Positions 55,509 through 64,000 of a DNA stretch of 64,000 nucleotides are shown in pieces. The DNA lies in the NCBI GenBank assembly GCA_965246925.1, contig OZ251994.1:1-64000 (forward strand), in the 5' to 3' direction. Made by a program: the position numbers and the translations under genes. The DNA comes from JANPPS01 sp965246925 (GTDB taxonomy: Bacteria > Pseudomonadota > Alphaproteobacteria > Acetobacterales > Acetobacteraceae). Below the pieces are notes generated by a model. The model had not been told where the DNA came from. It did no database searches and saw only the letters and a program-made list of their open reading frames with translations. Within the stretch, counting starts at the first letter, position 1. Every line of letters starts with the position of its first letter.

Positions 55509-56783
55509 TCATAAGCTCAGGAAGCCTACAGCCTCGAACGTAAGCCAGGCCAGGAGCGGAAGCGTGCCGGCTGCCCTAAGCCGGGAAAGCGGCCAGAGCC
55601 GGCTGGTGAGGGCGAGGCCAACCGCGATGAGCAGGGCGGCGAGGCCGATGATGACAGGACGGTCCGCACCGTCACCGGACAGCAACAGCGGAAACAGGCT
55701 GCACGCCGCGAGTAACGCATCAATGCCATGCCGCCACCATTGCTCGCGGGCGCGGTGGCGGGCAAGGCCCAATAGGGCGAAAACGACGGCGGCGGTGGCG
55801 ATGGTGAGAGCCGGGTTGAGCTCGGGCGGGTCATCGATGCCGAGCCCGAAGGCGGCGCTGGCGGCGGGGGACCAGAGGGCGGCGCTAGCGTAGATCAGAA
55901 CGGTCAATGTCGGGCCGGGGCCGAATTTGGGGGCGAGCTGGCGCAGCATCACGGCGGCGGCGGCGATCAGGCCGAAGGCGAACACGAGTGCGGCGGGGTG
56001 GAGCCCGTAGGTCACGTCCGCCTCGGACCGAAGCACCCTGTAGGCGTCCAGATGGGTGCCGAAGCGATACCAAAAGAATTCGAAACTCAGTGCGCACAAG
56101 CCTGCGGCGGCGGCCAAACCCAACATTGGCACCACTGTGCGGTCCCGCCCAGGCGGGAGGGCGCGCCACAGCAGCAGCCAGGCCAGCGCGCCGGAGGCAA
56201 TGACGGCTTGCGACACGTCGGCCTTGGATTGCAAGTAATAATGCACCATCGCCAACGCCGCGGCGGCATAGACGGTCTTGTGCAGCGTCTTCCACTTGGT
56301 GCCGAGCCGCTTGGCCATGCCGTCCGTGGACGTCACGCCCAGGGTGATCAACACGGCCAGCACCGCCGCGCCGATGGTGAGGTAGAAGCGCAGCACGATC
56401 TCGGATGCGGCGGACACTAGGTGCCAGTTCTCGTCCGTGAGCCATAAAGTGAGGTGAATGAGCGCATAGCTCAGTGCGGCGATACCGACCATCCGGCGAA
56501 TGACGGCGACGCCGGGCTGGCAGGTGATGGCCTTGAACGGCGTAACCACGAGGCTCGCGACCAGCAGCCATAGCGCCCAATACCCGGTGCTGTGGATTGC
56601 GGTCTTGAGCGGGCGGGCGCCCAGGCCGGGCACACCCCAGCGGAAGGCCAGCCAGAGCCCGGGCAGCAGCAGCAGGGTGAATACGGCGGCGCGCAGCCGG
56701 TCGAACCGGCCCTTCTTATCGGTCCAGGGCGCCCAGGCCCCGGATACCGCCGGGCGGGCCGGGGCCATGGCGCGTCCGCTCAT
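55509..56783 (-). CDS. MsrQ/YedZ-like heme membrane protein, C-terminally extended
   Basis: A 424-residue polytopic protein. Residues ~45-225 match the ferric-reductase-like domain of MsrQ: LKTAIHSTGYWALWLL, RRMVGIAALSYALIHLTLW, KRLGTKWKTLHKTVYAAAALAMVHYYLQSKAD, with heme-ligand histidines. About 200 more residues with five or so further membrane segments follow, roughly doubling the usual MsrQ length. No msrP lies next to it. The ATG at 56783 overlaps the upstream gene's stop (ATGA), so it is co-expressed with three secreted paralogues. Confidence 0.75.
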   Translation of the reverse strand: MSGRAMAPARPAVSGAWAPWTDKKGRFDRLRAAVFTLLLLPGLWLAFRWGVPGLGARPLKTAIHSTGYWALWLLVASLVVTPFKAITCQPGVAVIRRMVGIAALSYALIHLTLWLTDENWHLVSAASEIVLRFYLTIGAAVLAVLITLGVTSTDGMAKRLGTKWKTLHKTVYAAAALAMVHYYLQSKADVSQAVIASGALAWLLLWRALPPGRDRTVVPMLGLAAAAGLCALSFEFFWYRFGTHLDAYRVLRSEADVTYGLHPAALVFAFGLIAAAAVMLRQLAPKFGPGPTLTVLIYASAALWSPAASAAFGLGIDDPPELNPALTIATAAVVFALLGLARHRAREQWWRHGIDALLAACSLFPLLLSGDGADRPVIIGLAALLIAVGLALTSRLWPLSRLRAAGTLPLLAWLTFEAVGFLSL

Positions 56784-57295
56784 GGGGCGCGCCCATGGTG
56801 CCGGTAGCCTGCTGGTACCACGAACAGCCCGGCGTCGAGCGGGGCGTAGGACACGTGCGCGGCCTCCACCAGCACGGCGGCGCCGCGGCGGGCGCGGAGC
56901 ATGACGCCGTCCTGCGTAAAGCACGCCAGGGTGGGGAGCCCGGCGCTGTCCCCCGTCTCCCACTCCGTGCACCGCAGGCCTGCGACCTCGTCCGTCCCTC
57001 GCCTCGTGGTGCCGGGGCCGAACGGCGCGGTGGCCGGCGCAGGGGTGTCGAGCACCGCCTGTTCGCTGTCGTTCACCATGGTCATTTGATGGGCGGCGTA
57101 GTCGAGGATCATGTAAACACCCGGGGTGGGCGGGTCCAAACGCAGCTTCTGATCGAACGCGCGGAACCGCCACCTCTGTTCGATGCTGCCACTGCGGTAG
57201 GTTACATCCACGTCGCGCGCCGGCAGGCGGGGTGGACGGTCCTGAGCCAAGGCAGGCGCGCTGGCCAGCAATAGGGCGAGCGCGCGGGGGATCAC
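56780..57295 (-). CDS. Secreted protein of unknown function, paralogue 3 of 3
   Basis: A 171-residue protein with signal peptide MIPRALALLLASAPALAQ. The mature part has RDVDVTYRSGS, YMILDYAAHQMTMVND, then C..WE..., ACFTQDGVMLRAR and a C-terminal LFVVPAGYRHHG. Two conserved cysteines (about 107 and 123) could form a disulfide. It shares this layout with the next two genes upstream. It overlaps both neighbours by 4 bases. Function unknown. Confidence 0.7.
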   Translation of the reverse strand: MIPRALALLLASAPALAQDRPPRLPARDVDVTYRSGSIEQRWRFRAFDQKLRLDPPTPGVYMILDYAAHQMTMVNDSEQAVLDTPAPATAPFGPGTTRRGTDEVAGLRCTEWETGDSAGLPTLACFTQDGVMLRARRGAAVLVEAAHVSYAPLDAGLFVVPAGYRHHGRAP

Positions 57296-57879
57296 CGGGG
57301 TTTGCCGAAGCTGGGGAAGGCGAAGGCCATATAGCCGGCTGGCACCTCGAACTGCGCCGGCGGCTGCGGCGCACGCTGGACGCTGGTGGCCGTAAAACTA
57401 CCGCGGCGTCCGTTCACCTCTCCCTGTGCATGCAGCGGGATCCCGGTCGGCGTCACGCAGACGGTGCCGTTGCCGCGGGACGAGCGGACGGCCCAGTTGG
57501 TGCAGGCCAGCCCGGCATACCGGCCCTCGTTCTGCCGGGTCATATCCTCGTTCTCGAGGGTCAGCGCGTCGAGGTCTTTGGCGCGCACCGGTAGATTGAT
57601 GGCGGTGCGCAGCCCGCGGTCCACCAGCTTGGCGGCGTGGGTGCCGCGGTCCAACAACAAATATTGCGGACGTCCATCGATCTCCGCCCGAAGCTGCTGG
57701 CTGCTGGCTGACCAGAGTAGGTGTAGCGTTGCGGGGCCGGCCGGCATGCCGGGGATCAGTTCGGCGGCGGCGCCGTCCGTTTTGTAGGTGACGGCGACGT
57801 CCTCGGTAGGCGGCAGGACCGGGCGGTCGCCTGCCAGCGCCGGGGTCGTCAGCGCGGCAAGGAGCATCAGGCACTTCAT
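57292..57879 (-). CDS. Secreted protein of unknown function, paralogue 2 of 3
   Basis: A 195-residue protein with signal peptide MKCLMLLAALTTPALAG. It repeats the layout EDVAVTYKTDGAA, RPQYLLLDRGTHAAKLVDRG, ACTNWAVRSSRG, TVCVTPTGIPLHAQG and QFEVPAGYMAF. The cysteine pair is conserved with its neighbours. It overlaps both flanking genes by 4 bases. Function unknown. Confidence 0.7.
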   Translation of the reverse strand: MKCLMLLAALTTPALAGDRPVLPPTEDVAVTYKTDGAAAELIPGMPAGPATLHLLWSASSQQLRAEIDGRPQYLLLDRGTHAAKLVDRGLRTAINLPVRAKDLDALTLENEDMTRQNEGRYAGLACTNWAVRSSRGNGTVCVTPTGIPLHAQGEVNGRRGSFTATSVQRAPQPPAQFEVPAGYMAFAFPSFGKPR

Positions 57880-58478
57880 CCCCGGTCCTCCGGACGCACG
57901 TGCTGAAAATCAGGGGGCGGCAGGAAGTCGCTTTCCGGCGCAGGCGTATAGGTCAGGCTCACCGCCTCGATCGCGGAGCGCTGACCGTTCGGGCCGACGC
58001 CTTCGATCCGGAGCATGACGCCGTCATCGGTGACGCAGACCTCACCGTGCTGTGGTCCCTGCTGCGCTTCAAAGACGGTGCAGGGGATGCGGGAGACCGT
58101 GGCCTGACCGCGGCGGGTGAAGCGCATATGGCTGTTAAGGGTGAACTGCTCGGCCATCGCCGGGTCCCACGGCAAGTCCAGCAGCGTGCCCTCGGCCGGC
58201 ACGACCATAATCATGGCCCGGGTCGAGAGGTTGACCAGCAAGTAGCTATGGTCGGGCAGGTCGATCCGGCGGAGGGTGCCGCCAGTGGGCGAGCCGGGGC
58301 GCGTGCTGATACGGATCTCCGCCTGCGGCTTACCTTGGGCCAGCAGGCGATACAGCACCGAGACCTCCCGCGACGGCGCCAGCAGCGGACGGTCCGGGCC
58401 GGTGGGGGCCGGCGGCGCGGGCTTGGCGGGGGCGGCCGCGATCAGCAGCACCGCGAGCAATGGGAAAACACGCATCAC
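57876..58478 (-). CDS. Secreted protein of unknown function, paralogue 1 of 3
   Basis: A 200-residue protein with signal peptide MMRVFPLLAVLLIAAAPA. The same layout appears: SREVSVLYRLLAQG, HSYLLVNLSTRAMIMVVP, IPCTVFEAQQGP, EVCVTDDGVMLRIEG and a C-terminal SDFLPPPDFQ. It is divergent enough that an old duplication is likely. It overlaps the aat stop by 4 bases, so the operon may begin at aat. Function unknown. Confidence 0.7.
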   Translation of the reverse strand: MMRVFPLLAVLLIAAAPAKPAPPAPTGPDRPLLAPSREVSVLYRLLAQGKPQAEIRISTRPGSPTGGTLRRIDLPDHSYLLVNLSTRAMIMVVPAEGTLLDLPWDPAMAEQFTLNSHMRFTRRGQATVSRIPCTVFEAQQGPQHGEVCVTDDGVMLRIEGVGPNGQRSAIEAVSLTYTPAPESDFLPPPDFQHVRPEDRG

Positions 58479-59146
58479 GCAGTCAAACGATACAAACGCT
58501 GGAACTCCGCCAATAGAACCGCCGGATCCGGTGCCGTAAGCCAGTTGGCCGGTGTGGCGACGGCGGCGGCGAGCTGTATCTTATACGTGTCACGCGGGAT
58601 TTCGGTTGCGCCGAACTGCGACAAATGCGTGGTGACGAACTGGGTGTCGAGCAGGGTGTAGCCGCCCAGCCGAAGCCGCGCCACCAGGTGCACCAGCGCC
58701 ACCTTGGACGCGTCCCGCGCCACGCTGAACATGCTTTCGCCAAAAAACACACCGCCGAGCGACACGCCGTACAGCCCGCCCACCAGCGTGCCGTCCTGCC
58801 AGGTTTCGACCGAATGGGCGTGGCCGGTGCGGTGCAGCTCGATGAACAGACGCTCGATATCCGGGTTGATCCAGGTGTCCTCCCGCCCCGGCGCGGACGC
58901 GGCGCAGCCGGCGATGATGTCGGGGAAGGCCGTGTTGGACGTGATGGTGTAGGGCCCGGAGAGGACGGTGCGCAGCAGGCGCTTGGGCAGGTGGAACCCG
59001 TCCAGCGGCAGCACGCCGCGCTGTTCCGGGTCCAGCCAATACAGCCGGTGCCCGGCGCGCGACTCGGCCATCGGGAACAGCCCGGCGCGGTAGGCGCGGA
59101 GCATGAGGTCCGGGGTCACGAGAATCGTGCGGCGAGACATGGTCAT
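58475..59146 (-). CDS. aat: Leucyl/phenylalanyl-tRNA--protein transferase
   Basis: A 223-residue enzyme of the N-end rule pathway that adds Leu or Phe to N-terminal Arg/Lys of proteins. LMLRAYRAGLFPMAE, LYWLDPEQRGVLPLDGFH, TWINPDIERLFIELHRTGHAH, GGLYGVSLGGVFFGESMFS and LLDTQFVTTHLSQFGA are family signatures. The ATG at 59146 gives normal length; the longer frame overlaps accC antisense-free sequence and is unlikely. It follows accC by 52 bases. Confidence 0.95.
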   Translation of the reverse strand: MTMSRRTILVTPDLMLRAYRAGLFPMAESRAGHRLYWLDPEQRGVLPLDGFHLPKRLLRTVLSGPYTITSNTAFPDIIAGCAASAPGREDTWINPDIERLFIELHRTGHAHSVETWQDGTLVGGLYGVSLGGVFFGESMFSVARDASKVALVHLVARLRLGGYTLLDTQFVTTHLSQFGATEIPRDTYKIQLAAAVATPANWLTAPDPAVLLAEFQRLYRLTA

Positions 59147-59198
59147 AGGGTGGGCCGGGCCGGGCCGGTTGCCAAGCATTCCGGCCATTACTTGTGCG

Positions 59199-60536
59199 TC
59201 AGGCCGCGACGAAACGCTCGAGCCAATGGATGGTGTAGTCACCGGCGATGAACTCCGGCGCCTCCATGATGCGGCGGTGCAGCGGGAGAGTGGTCTTGAT
59301 GCCCTGGACCGCGAACTCCGCCAGCGCGCGGCGCATGCGGGCGATGGCCTGCGCGCGCGTGTCGGCATGCACGATCAGCTTGGCGACCATGCTGTCGTAA
59401 TAGGGCGGCACGACGTAGCCGGCATACAGCGCGCTATCGACGCGGACGCCCAGGCCGCCGGGGGCGTGGAACACGTCCACGCGTCCGGGGTTGGACATGA
59501 ACGTCAAAGGGTCCTCCGCCGTGACCCGGCATTCGATCGCATGGCCATGGAAGCGGATGTCCTGTTGCGTGTAGCCCAGCTCCTGCCCGGCGGCGACGCG
59601 GATCTGCTCCCGGACCAAATCGACCCCGGTGATCATCTCCGTCACGGGATGCTCGACCTGCAGCCGGGTATTCATCTCGATGAACGCGAACTGACCGTCC
59701 TGATACAGGAACTCGAGCGTGCCGGCGTTGCGGTAGCCGAGCTGGCGCAGCCCGGCGGTCACGGTCTCGCCCAGCGCATCCCGCTCGTCCGGCGTGAGCG
59801 CGGGGGAGCCGGCCTCCTCCACCAGCTTCTGGTGCCGCCGCTGCAGGCTGCAGTCACGCTCGCCCAGATGCACCACGTTGCCGTGCGCGTCGGCGATGAT
59901 CTGCAGTTCGATATGGCGGGGGCGGTCGAGGTACTTTTCGATATAGACGCTGTCATCGCCGAACGCGGCGCGGGCCTCGTTGCGGGCGGTGTTCCAGGCC
60001 TCCTCCAGCTCGGCCGGGCTATGCGCGACCCGCATACCGCGCCCGCCCCCGCCGGCGGCGGCCTTGATCAGGATGGGGTAGCCGATGCGCTCCCCGACCT
60101 CGGCGGCGTCATCGAGGTCGGCCACGCCCCCGTCCGAGCCCAGCACCAGCGGCACGTTCAGGGACGCCATGGCCGATTTGGCCGAAATCTTGTCCCCCAT
60201 CATGCGGATATGCGCGGGCGATGGGCCGATGAAGGTCATGCCGTGCGCCTCCACCATCTCCGCGAACTTGGCGTTCTCGCTCAGGAAGCCGTAGCCGGGA
60301 TGGATCGCGTCGGCGCCGGTGACCGCAGCGGCGGACAAGATGGCGGGAATGTTCAGATAGCTCTCCCGAGCCGAGGGCGGGCCGATGCACACGCTCTCAT
60401 CCGCGAGCCGCACGTGCATCGCGTCGGTATCGGCGGTGGAGTGCACGGCGACGGTCGGGATGCCGAGCTCGCGGCAGGCGCGCTGGATGCGGAGCGCAAT
60501 CTCACCCCGGTTGGCGATGAGGACCTTATGGAACAT
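59199..60536 (-). CDS. accC: Acetyl-CoA carboxylase, biotin carboxylase subunit
   Basis: A 445-residue ATP-grasp enzyme carboxylating biotin on AccB for fatty-acid synthesis. MFHKVLIANRGEIALRIQRA is the N-terminus. GGGGRGMRVAHS is the ATP-grasp glycine loop. RDCSLQRRHQKLVEEAGSP and FIEMNTRLQVEHPVTEMITG carry active-site residues. It overlaps the accB stop by one base (TAATG). Confidence 0.98.
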   Translation of the reverse strand: MFHKVLIANRGEIALRIQRACRELGIPTVAVHSTADTDAMHVRLADESVCIGPPSARESYLNIPAILSAAAVTGADAIHPGYGFLSENAKFAEMVEAHGMTFIGPSPAHIRMMGDKISAKSAMASLNVPLVLGSDGGVADLDDAAEVGERIGYPILIKAAAGGGGRGMRVAHSPAELEEAWNTARNEARAAFGDDSVYIEKYLDRPRHIELQIIADAHGNVVHLGERDCSLQRRHQKLVEEAGSPALTPDERDALGETVTAGLRQLGYRNAGTLEFLYQDGQFAFIEMNTRLQVEHPVTEMITGVDLVREQIRVAAGQELGYTQQDIRFHGHAIECRVTAEDPLTFMSNPGRVDVFHAPGGLGVRVDSALYAGYVVPPYYDSMVAKLIVHADTRAQAIARMRRALAEFAVQGIKTTLPLHRRIMEAPEFIAGDYTIHWLERFVAA

Positions 60537-60994
60537 TATTCGATCACGAACAGCGGCTGATCGTACTCGACCGGCTGACCGGAGGTGACGAGGATGCGCG
60601 TGAGCGTGCCGGCGCGGGGCGCCTTGATCTGGTTGAAGGTCTTCATCGCTTCGATCAGCAGGATGGTCTGCCCGGCCGCGACCGCCTGGCCGAGGATCAC
60701 GAACGGCTCGGCGCCGGGTTCGGATGACAGATAGGCGACGCCGACCATGGGGCTGGGCACGGCCCCGGCTGGCGTGGCGGCTTCAGCGGTCGGTGGGACG
60801 GCCGCTTGTGCCGCCACCGCTGCCGCAACCGGTGCGGCGGCCTGGACCGGGGTGGGCGCGGTCGCCGGGGCCGGGGTGCGGACGAGGCGTACCCGGTTTT
60901 CTTTATCGACAAGCTCGATCTCGGTGAGCCCGGTATCCCGAAGTATCTGGGCCAAGGCCCGGATGGCCTCCGCGTCGAACTGAATGCGGCTCAT
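60536..60994 (-). CDS. accB: Acetyl-CoA carboxylase biotin carboxyl carrier protein
   Basis: A 152-residue carrier. Residues ~1-40 form the conserved N-terminal helix region (FDAEAIRALAQILRDTGLTE). A ~45-residue Ala/Pro-rich flexible linker follows. The C-terminal biotinyl domain has the biotin lysine in EAMKTFNQIKAPRAG; the usual Met after Lys is Thr, which also occurs in this family. Normal length. Confidence 0.96.
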   Translation of the reverse strand: MSRIQFDAEAIRALAQILRDTGLTEIELVDKENRVRLVRTPAPATAPTPVQAAAPVAAAVAAQAAVPPTAEAATPAGAVPSPMVGVAYLSSEPGAEPFVILGQAVAAGQTILLIEAMKTFNQIKAPRAGTLTRILVTSGQPVEYDQPLFVIE

Positions 60995-61249
60995 GGTGGG
61001 ATGTCCCTTGCGTCGGGGCGCGGTAGCATGCGGGACGGTGCGGCGTCCATGCGTGAGCCCGTAGCATGGCAGGACCGGTCCGTTTGCGGGAGAGGTGGCC
61101 GGCTTGGTCGAGACAACGTTCCGTAGCGATGCCCCGTGAACGGCGCTAGCGTCTTCTCACCCTTCAGAGCCGCGAATGCCACTTTTGCTTCGAAAGCCGG
61201 GCTATGCGCACGCTATGATCGCTCCTGATCCGCAGCATCTTTGCCGCTT
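60995..61249. other. Gap upstream of accB
   Basis: 255 bases between accB and the Rhs debris. The accBC promoter must lie here; I see no convincing -35/-10 pair, RNA gene or long hairpin. Confidence 0.4.
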
Positions 61250-61640
61250 TCAGGTAGGGTTTCCAAATACACCCCTATCCGAATTTGGGCTGCTGTCTCT
61301 GACCTCCTTCGGCGTGCCCAGATGGTCGGTCACCACCGGATACAGCCGCGTGCCCTCCCTCGCCCAGCCGTTCGGGCCGGCGGACACCATCTCCTTCGCC
61401 AGAGGCTCGCACCCGGCGCCGTAGTGCCAGCGCTCCGCCACCTCACCCCCAGGGCCGGAGTGCCAGGCCTCCGACAGGCGCGGGCCCTCCCACACATACG
61501 CCACCGCCGCCGCCTGACCCGGCGTCACGCACCGCTTGCCCACGCGCCGGCCGAACGCGTCGTAGGTGTAGCGCCAGACTGCCTCACCGGGCGTGCGCAG
61601 CTCCACCAGCCGGTCGAACCCGTCCTAGCTTCGGACGTAG
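61250..61640 (-). pseudogene. Decayed Rhs core fragment, second family
   Basis: A 118-codon stretch with RYTYDAFGRRVGKRC, GRRVGKRC-type core motifs and VVTDHLGTPKEV, close to part of the Rhs gene at 63025-63346. The upstream part turns out of frame (a stop replaces TGG-type sequence near 61626) and the downstream core end and tip are missing. It is a leftover of a tandem duplication. Confidence 0.8.
61307..61628 (-). repeat. Rhs core repeat (second copy at 63025-63346)
   Basis: Direct repeat, offset about 1718 bases, differing by single substitutions. It belongs to a Rhs lineage (VVTDHLGTPKEV) different from the left-edge array (VVNDHLGTPREL). Confidence 0.85.
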
Positions 61641-61774
61641 GCCAGACGCATCGCGCTCGAACTTCAGGCGATGGCCGTTGCTGTCCTACTCCGCCATCAG
61701 ACACCGTCAAAGGCGAGCGTCATCTTACCCTGCGTACAGGCGCGGGAAAGGCGGCGTGCGTGGTTATGTTCGGG

Positions 61775-62305
61775 TCAGCTCTCGTAACGCTTACTGAAGC
61801 GTTCGAATACCTTAGCTGAGTTTAGTAGACGAGCGGAGTAGTTCTCTACAGCTTCGGAGAGATCGTCATCGGTGACAGATATAAAAATGGTCAGGCTGTC
61901 GCGGCCCAAATTTGAATCGAAGACCGATTCCTGATCCAGCTTTTTCGAAGTGGAAATCATGCTTTCAAGAGCCTTTTTTTTGAAGACAGTTTCCCCATCC
62001 AATCTTGGTTCAGAGCGTAACATGCTCGACGCTATCTTGAACAGGTCAGCTCTATATCCTTCAAACTTCCATTCAGCGGTCGCCCATTAATAGTAATTGC
62101 TTTCTGCGGCAGACAGCACACCAAGATCACTGATAATACTGTTGAAGTCCTCTGTCGTATTGGCCGCCATTGCAATGGTATCGTAATCCGCCGCTGTATA
62201 ATGAGCCACTGCGTAAAAATGTTTTCCCGGATTTTCCGACCGCAATCCACTGAAAGCCACTCTCACCGCTTCGGAAATCTTTGCCACAAAATAATTCCAG
62301 TCCAT
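61775..62305 (-). pseudogene. DUF4303-like immunity gene broken by an in-frame stop
   Basis: One frame from the ATG at 62305 (MDWNYFVAKISEAVRVAFSG) to 61775 is interrupted only by a TAA near 62087. Joined, it reads NYY-stop-WATAEWKFEGYR, matching the continuous WSTAEW-like region of DUF4303 proteins, which are frequent immunity proteins in polymorphic toxin loci. The C-terminal half continues to VFERFSKRYES. It lies 18 bases behind the AHH toxin end. A single nonsense change (or sequencing error) explains the break. Confidence 0.75.
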
Positions 62306-62323
62306 AATCTAATCTCCGGGATG

Positions 62324-64000
62324 TTAATTTCCGTATACATCAACACCGGCTTTCTGCAATGCCGCCTTCATCGCCGCAGTTGCATCTCCAGGTGGAAGGC
62401 TCTGCCCAGAAATCTGCCTATCAGCTGTCTCCAAGCGTGTCGCAACGGCTTTTGCATTAGCGACAGAATGTCCCTGGTTTTCTGCCCACATCAGGGCATC
62501 AGGGTCGTTAACAGGGGTCTATTCCATATTTACCAAGAACTGAGCGGCTCCGCGCCAGGGCGGTCTGCATCGGGGGGGGAACGCTCGAACTCACCTTTGA
62601 ATACGATGTGGTGTGCATGGGGATTTTGCATGCTGCTGGGAGCGCTTGTACCTGTCTTCTTTGCATACCATTGGCCCCAGTTCTTCTCACAATCAGCCAG
62701 CCCCCAAGGATCGACCCACCCCAAGGGATCATGCACATACCCATGCGTCCGCAGACCGCCCGACAGCCCGATCGGGTCCGGGCTCAGATATTGCCCGCTG
62801 TCCGGATCGTAATACCGGTTCAGGTTGTAGTGCAGCCCGCTCTCATCGTCCGCCCATTGGTTCAAGAAGCGTAGCCCGCACTCCGCCTCCGCCGGGCCGG
62901 AGGTCGGGTCGGCGGCGGAGGCGAATGCGCCCGGACGCCCCGCGGGCAGGCGTTGCGTCGTGGCGCGGCCCCACAACTCGTGCTCGGCTTGCCACAAGCA
63001 GCGGCCCTCGGCAGAGAATACTTCCTTCGGCGTGCCCAGATGGTCGGTCACCACCGGATACAGCCGCGTGCCGTCCTTCGCCCAGCCGTCCGGGCCGGCG
63101 GACACCATCTCCTTGGCCAGAGGCTCGAACCCGGCGCCGTAGTGCCAGCGCTCCGCCACCTCACCCCCAGGGCCGGAGTGCCAGGCCTCCGACAGGCGCG
63201 GGCCCTCCCACACATACGCCACCGCCGCCGCCTGACCCGGCGTCACGCACCGCTTGCCCACCCGCCGGCCGAACGCGTCGTAGGTGTAGCGCCAGACTGC
63301 CTCACCGGGCGTGCGCAGCTCCACCAGCCGGTCGAACCCGTCCCAGGCATACGACGACGTCTGCGGCCGGAACCCGGCGCGCGCGACCGTGCGGGAGACC
63401 ATGCGCCCCCTGACATCATACACGTACGTGTTGCCGCCGGCCCGGACCACGCAGTCCGCATGATAGTCATGCAGCCCGGCCCCGCTCGCGGCCAGGTTCA
63501 TCAGCGCGTCATACGAATACGGCTCATCCGCCAGCCGCGACCGGCCCATCGGTGGACGCGTCACCTGGCCCACCTGATCGCGGGCGTCATATCGATACTG
63601 CACCTGACCCCGGGCGCTGTCGGCCACCCCCACCAGCCGCCCGGCGCGGTCCCAATCGTATTGCCGGGCCACCTCACCGTCCCGCAACAACCCCGCCGTC
63701 TCGGGCAGGCCCGCCCGCTGCTGCGCCAGGCGCCCGGCCGGGTCGTAGGACTGCGTGAGCGTGAACGCCCCGGCACCCCGCATCCGCCGCCCCGTCTCGA
63801 GCCCCGACGCGTCCCGCTCGAACGCCAGGCCATGGCCGTTGCTGTCATACGCCGCAATCAGGCCGCGCGCGTCGTAGGCCAGCGTCGTATCGCCGCTCGG
63901 CGTCGAGCGCCCGGCGTAGCGGCCGGCCTTGTCATAGCGGTATTCGATCGGCACCCCGCCCTGCGTCTCACCCACGAGCTGCCCGGCGGCGTCGTAGGCC
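62324..64000 (-). pseudogene. Rhs protein with frameshifted AHH nuclease tip (5' end outside window)
   Basis: The core runs from the window edge with many YD repeats (YRYDKAGRYAGR, VVTDHLGTPKEV) and the core end DPIGLSGG ... DPWGLADC. The tip begins NPHAHHIVFKGEFERSPP, the AHH nuclease motif. The frame then ends early (stop near 62530). A C8 tract on the - strand (62572-62579) shifts the frame: one base fewer gives PPMQTALARSRSVLGKYGIDP. A further extra base before GTTAAC breaks it again. Correcting it yields VNDPDALMWAENQGHSVANA and a stop at 62324. The reconstructed domain fits AHH (endonuclease VII-like) toxins. Confidence 0.8.

Noticed and set aside
55297..55512. 71-codon frame on the - strand between bcp and the MsrQ-like gene
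   Set aside because: No ribosome site, no clear signal or family; at most a faint likeness to crystallin-type proteins. The 208-base gap is better left as non-coding or debris.
61176..61819. Open + strand frames over the right-hand Rhs debris
   Set aside because: They are shadows of the decayed Rhs fragment, which has clear YD-repeat motifs on the - strand.

Overview
The window is a GC-rich chromosomal segment of an alphaproteobacterium, most likely order Rhodospirillales and probably Acetobacteraceae. This is inferred from the housekeeping blocks (ppiD-trpEGDC-moaC-moeA-lexA, accBC next to aat, murA-dcd) and from an SOS box of the alphaproteobacterial GAAC-N7-GAAC type. No rRNA, tRNA, CRISPR array or insertion sequence was found.

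Left edge (1-6.7 kb): a tandem array of 5'-truncated Rhs C-terminal cassettes on the + strand. Three near-identical core repeats each end in a different AT-richer toxin tip, and each tip is followed by a small candidate immunity gene. The tips look like a Tre(Tu)-type ADP-ribosyltransferase, a pertussis-S1/Scabin-like ADP-ribosyltransferase and an Ntox50-type toxin. A fourth, decayed Rhs core follows. Right edge (61.2-64 kb): a second Rhs family on the - strand. Its AHH-nuclease tip carries two frameshifts, its DUF4303-like immunity gene has an in-frame stop, and a decayed partial duplicate lies downstream.

6.7-29.8 kb: an island for catabolism of choline-O-sulfate, choline and glycine betaine. 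It holds sdaA, soxGADB, a dgcA-like demethylase, a gbdR-like regulator and gbcBA on the - strand. Then come two quaternary-amine ABC transporters (one choVWX plus a second choX, and one choWV pair), choline-sulfatase betC, a continuous betI-betB reading frame and betA. Together these would convert choline-O-sulfate to choline, betaine aldehyde, glycine betaine, dimethylglycine, sarcosine and glycine. Serine would then be deaminated to pyruvate. The glyA step and a dgcB partner are not in the window. The most striking gene is the in-frame fusion of the BetI repressor to the BetB dehydrogenase, preceded by two palindromes overlapping a promoter.

29.9-61 kb: mostly housekeeping. In order: murA, dcd, a 55-codon gene, a class III cyclase-TPR protein, tpiA, ppiD-trpEGDC-moaC-moeA, SOS-controlled lexA, rpmG, a cysteine desulfurase with cysE, an alpha/beta hydrolase, a Kir-type K+ channel, tyrS, a haloacid dehalogenase, a large AsmA-like protein, glnE, a peroxiredoxin, a long MsrQ-like membrane protein co-transcribed with three paralogous secreted proteins, aat, and accCB. 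Genes are tightly packed, with many 4-bp ATGA overlaps.
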